DNA of 14,382 nt from Pseudomonadota bacterium (lineage in GTDB: Bacteria; Pseudomonadota; Alphaproteobacteria; Caulobacterales; Caulobacteraceae), in assembly GCA_023424215.1 (NCBI GenBank), contig JAFAEC010000008.1:1-14382 (forward strand). Direction: 5' to 3'. The notes beneath the pieces are model-generated. The model was not told the DNA's origin, did not search any database, and saw only the letters and a program-made list of their open reading frames with translations. The stretch's first letter is position 1; every line of letters starts with the position of its first letter. Of the stretch, positions 14,048-14,382 are shown piece after piece. Position numbers and translations under genes: made by a program.

Positions 14048-14052
14048 CCCTC
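14048..14052 (-). promoter_or_regulatory. Ribosome binding site of the serB-serA fusion gene
   Basis: GAGGG on the minus strand, 5 nt before ATG 14042. It supports the start that places the HAD motif DFDST at residues 10-14, the usual distance from the N-terminus. Confidence 0.7.
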
Positions 14053-14090
14053 TTAGCGGCCTTCGCAGGCGCCGCAAAGCCAAGGCGTGC

Positions 14091-14116
14091 TGATAACCGC
14101 CGTCAGCTGGGCTCAA
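14091..14116 (-). promoter_or_regulatory. Candidate promoter of the serB-serA fusion gene
   Basis: On the minus strand TTGAGC (14116-14111), 14 nt, then TTATCA (14096-14091). This loosely fits the Caulobacter housekeeping pattern of a TTGAC-type -35 with 10-14 nt to a GCTAnA-type -10. It would place a start site about 40 nt upstream of the ATG. Weak evidence from two short motifs. Confidence 0.28.
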
Positions 14117-14117
14117 T

Positions 14118-14156
14118 CTTGCCGTCCACACGCCTCGGCGGTGCGCGGACGGCAAG
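14118..14156 (-). terminator. Hairpin after the right-edge gene, likely terminator
   Basis: A perfect 10-bp inverted repeat (14118-14127 with 14147-14156) encloses a 19-nt GC-rich loop that can fold further. On the minus strand it begins 6 nt after the stop codon of the truncated gene and is followed by AUUGAGCCC, without a U run. Position suggests termination of that gene ahead of the serB-serA fusion gene. Confidence 0.45.
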
Positions 14157-14162
14157 GAATTG

Positions 14163-14382
14163 TCAGAAACGAACGATGCGCCGCACGCGGCTGTCGGGTC
14201 GGCGGCTTTCCAGCAGGGCCGCGCCGACCGCAGCGGCCAGGGTGGCGACGGCGATCAGGGCGCCGCCCTCGCGACGGTGGTCGTAGGCGTAGGCCGCCGC
14301 CTCGTCGGCATAGCGGCGCGCGGTCTTGCCGTGCTTCTTGGCCGCCTTCTTGGAGCCCTTGCGGGCCGCGCGGAACCAGTCG
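14163..14382 (-). CDS. Hypothetical small basic protein with C-terminal hydrophobic segment, 5'-truncated
   Basis: The frame is open from the right edge of the window to TGA at 14165-14163; 72 codons are visible and the start lies outside. The first part is very Lys/Arg/Ala-rich (ARKGSKKAAKKHGKTARRY), followed by an alanine-rich helix, a hydrophobic stretch (GGALIAVATLAAAVGAALL) and a basic end RVRRIVRF. This layout recalls small membrane-associated proteins of the ElaB/YqjD or DUF883 kind, which have a charged helix before a C-terminal membrane segment, but I cannot assign a family. It is on the same strand as the serB-serA fusion gene, 120 nt upstream of it. Confidence 0.65.
   Translation of the reverse strand, partial: DWFRAARKGSKKAAKKHGKTARRYADEAAAYAYDHRREGGALIAVATLAAAVGAALLESRRPDSRVRRIVRF

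Noticed and set aside
11817..14093. 758-codon open frame on the + strand opposite the serB-serA fusion gene
   Set aside because: It is His/Gln/Arg-rich shadow sequence typical of the antisense of high-GC genes, with no recognisable domain.
1..14382. CRISPR arrays, insertion sequences, prophage or defence islands
   Set aside because: No regularly spaced direct repeats of suitable length, no transposase or integrase motifs, and the genes are ordinary housekeeping and envelope genes with uniform composition.

Overview
The window is high-GC, densely packed bacterial chromosome, most likely from an alphaproteobacterium of the Caulobacterales (a Brevundimonas-like genus is my best guess). The main clues are an RNase E that ends in the GWW-type PNPase-binding tail known from Caulobacter, an RNase E with an acidic insertion in its S1 domain, a bactofilin gene, and the order amidase-RNase E-M48 protease-DsbA, which I recall from Caulobacter. 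The genus call is inference; no rRNA or tRNA gene is present.

Layout. (1) Positions 1-465 hold the 3' end of a bactofilin gene on the + strand, which converges on (2) a minus-strand run of four genes. In transcription order these are an AmiC-type N-acetylmuramoyl-L-alanine amidase (4960-6258), an ExoX-like 3'-5' exonuclease (4170-4904), a class A penicillin-binding protein PBP1A (1715-4159) and peptide chain release factor 2 (518-1640). prfB is intact only if read through a classical +1 programmed frameshift at an in-frame TGA. A GNRA-loop hairpin at 490-513 separates prfB from the bactofilin gene. (3) A 376-bp divergent spacer (6259-6634) leads to rne on the + strand (6635-9247), followed closely by a periplasmic BepA-like M48 metalloprotease with TPRs (9307-10707) and a DsbA-family thiol oxidoreductase (10745-11515). 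(4) A 634-bp stretch without a convincing gene (11516-12149) carries several hairpins and a tight cluster of GANTC (CcrM methylation) sites. (5) On the minus strand, 12150-14042 encodes a 630-residue fusion of a SerB-like phosphoserine phosphatase to a complete, serine-regulatable D-3-phosphoglycerate dehydrogenase (SerA). (6) The right edge holds the C-terminal 72 codons of a small basic, probably membrane-attached protein (minus strand).

Themes. The left half is about cell-envelope growth: bactofilin scaffold, PBP1A synthesis, amidase cleavage. The middle couples RNA decay (RNase E) with periplasmic protein quality control (M48 protease, disulfide chemistry). The right part is serine biosynthesis. 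The most unusual items are the SerB-SerA fusion, whose closest resemblance as I remember it is to Bacteroidota enzymes, and the GANTC cluster after dsbA. I saw no mobile element, CRISPR array, phage gene or obviously new defence system.
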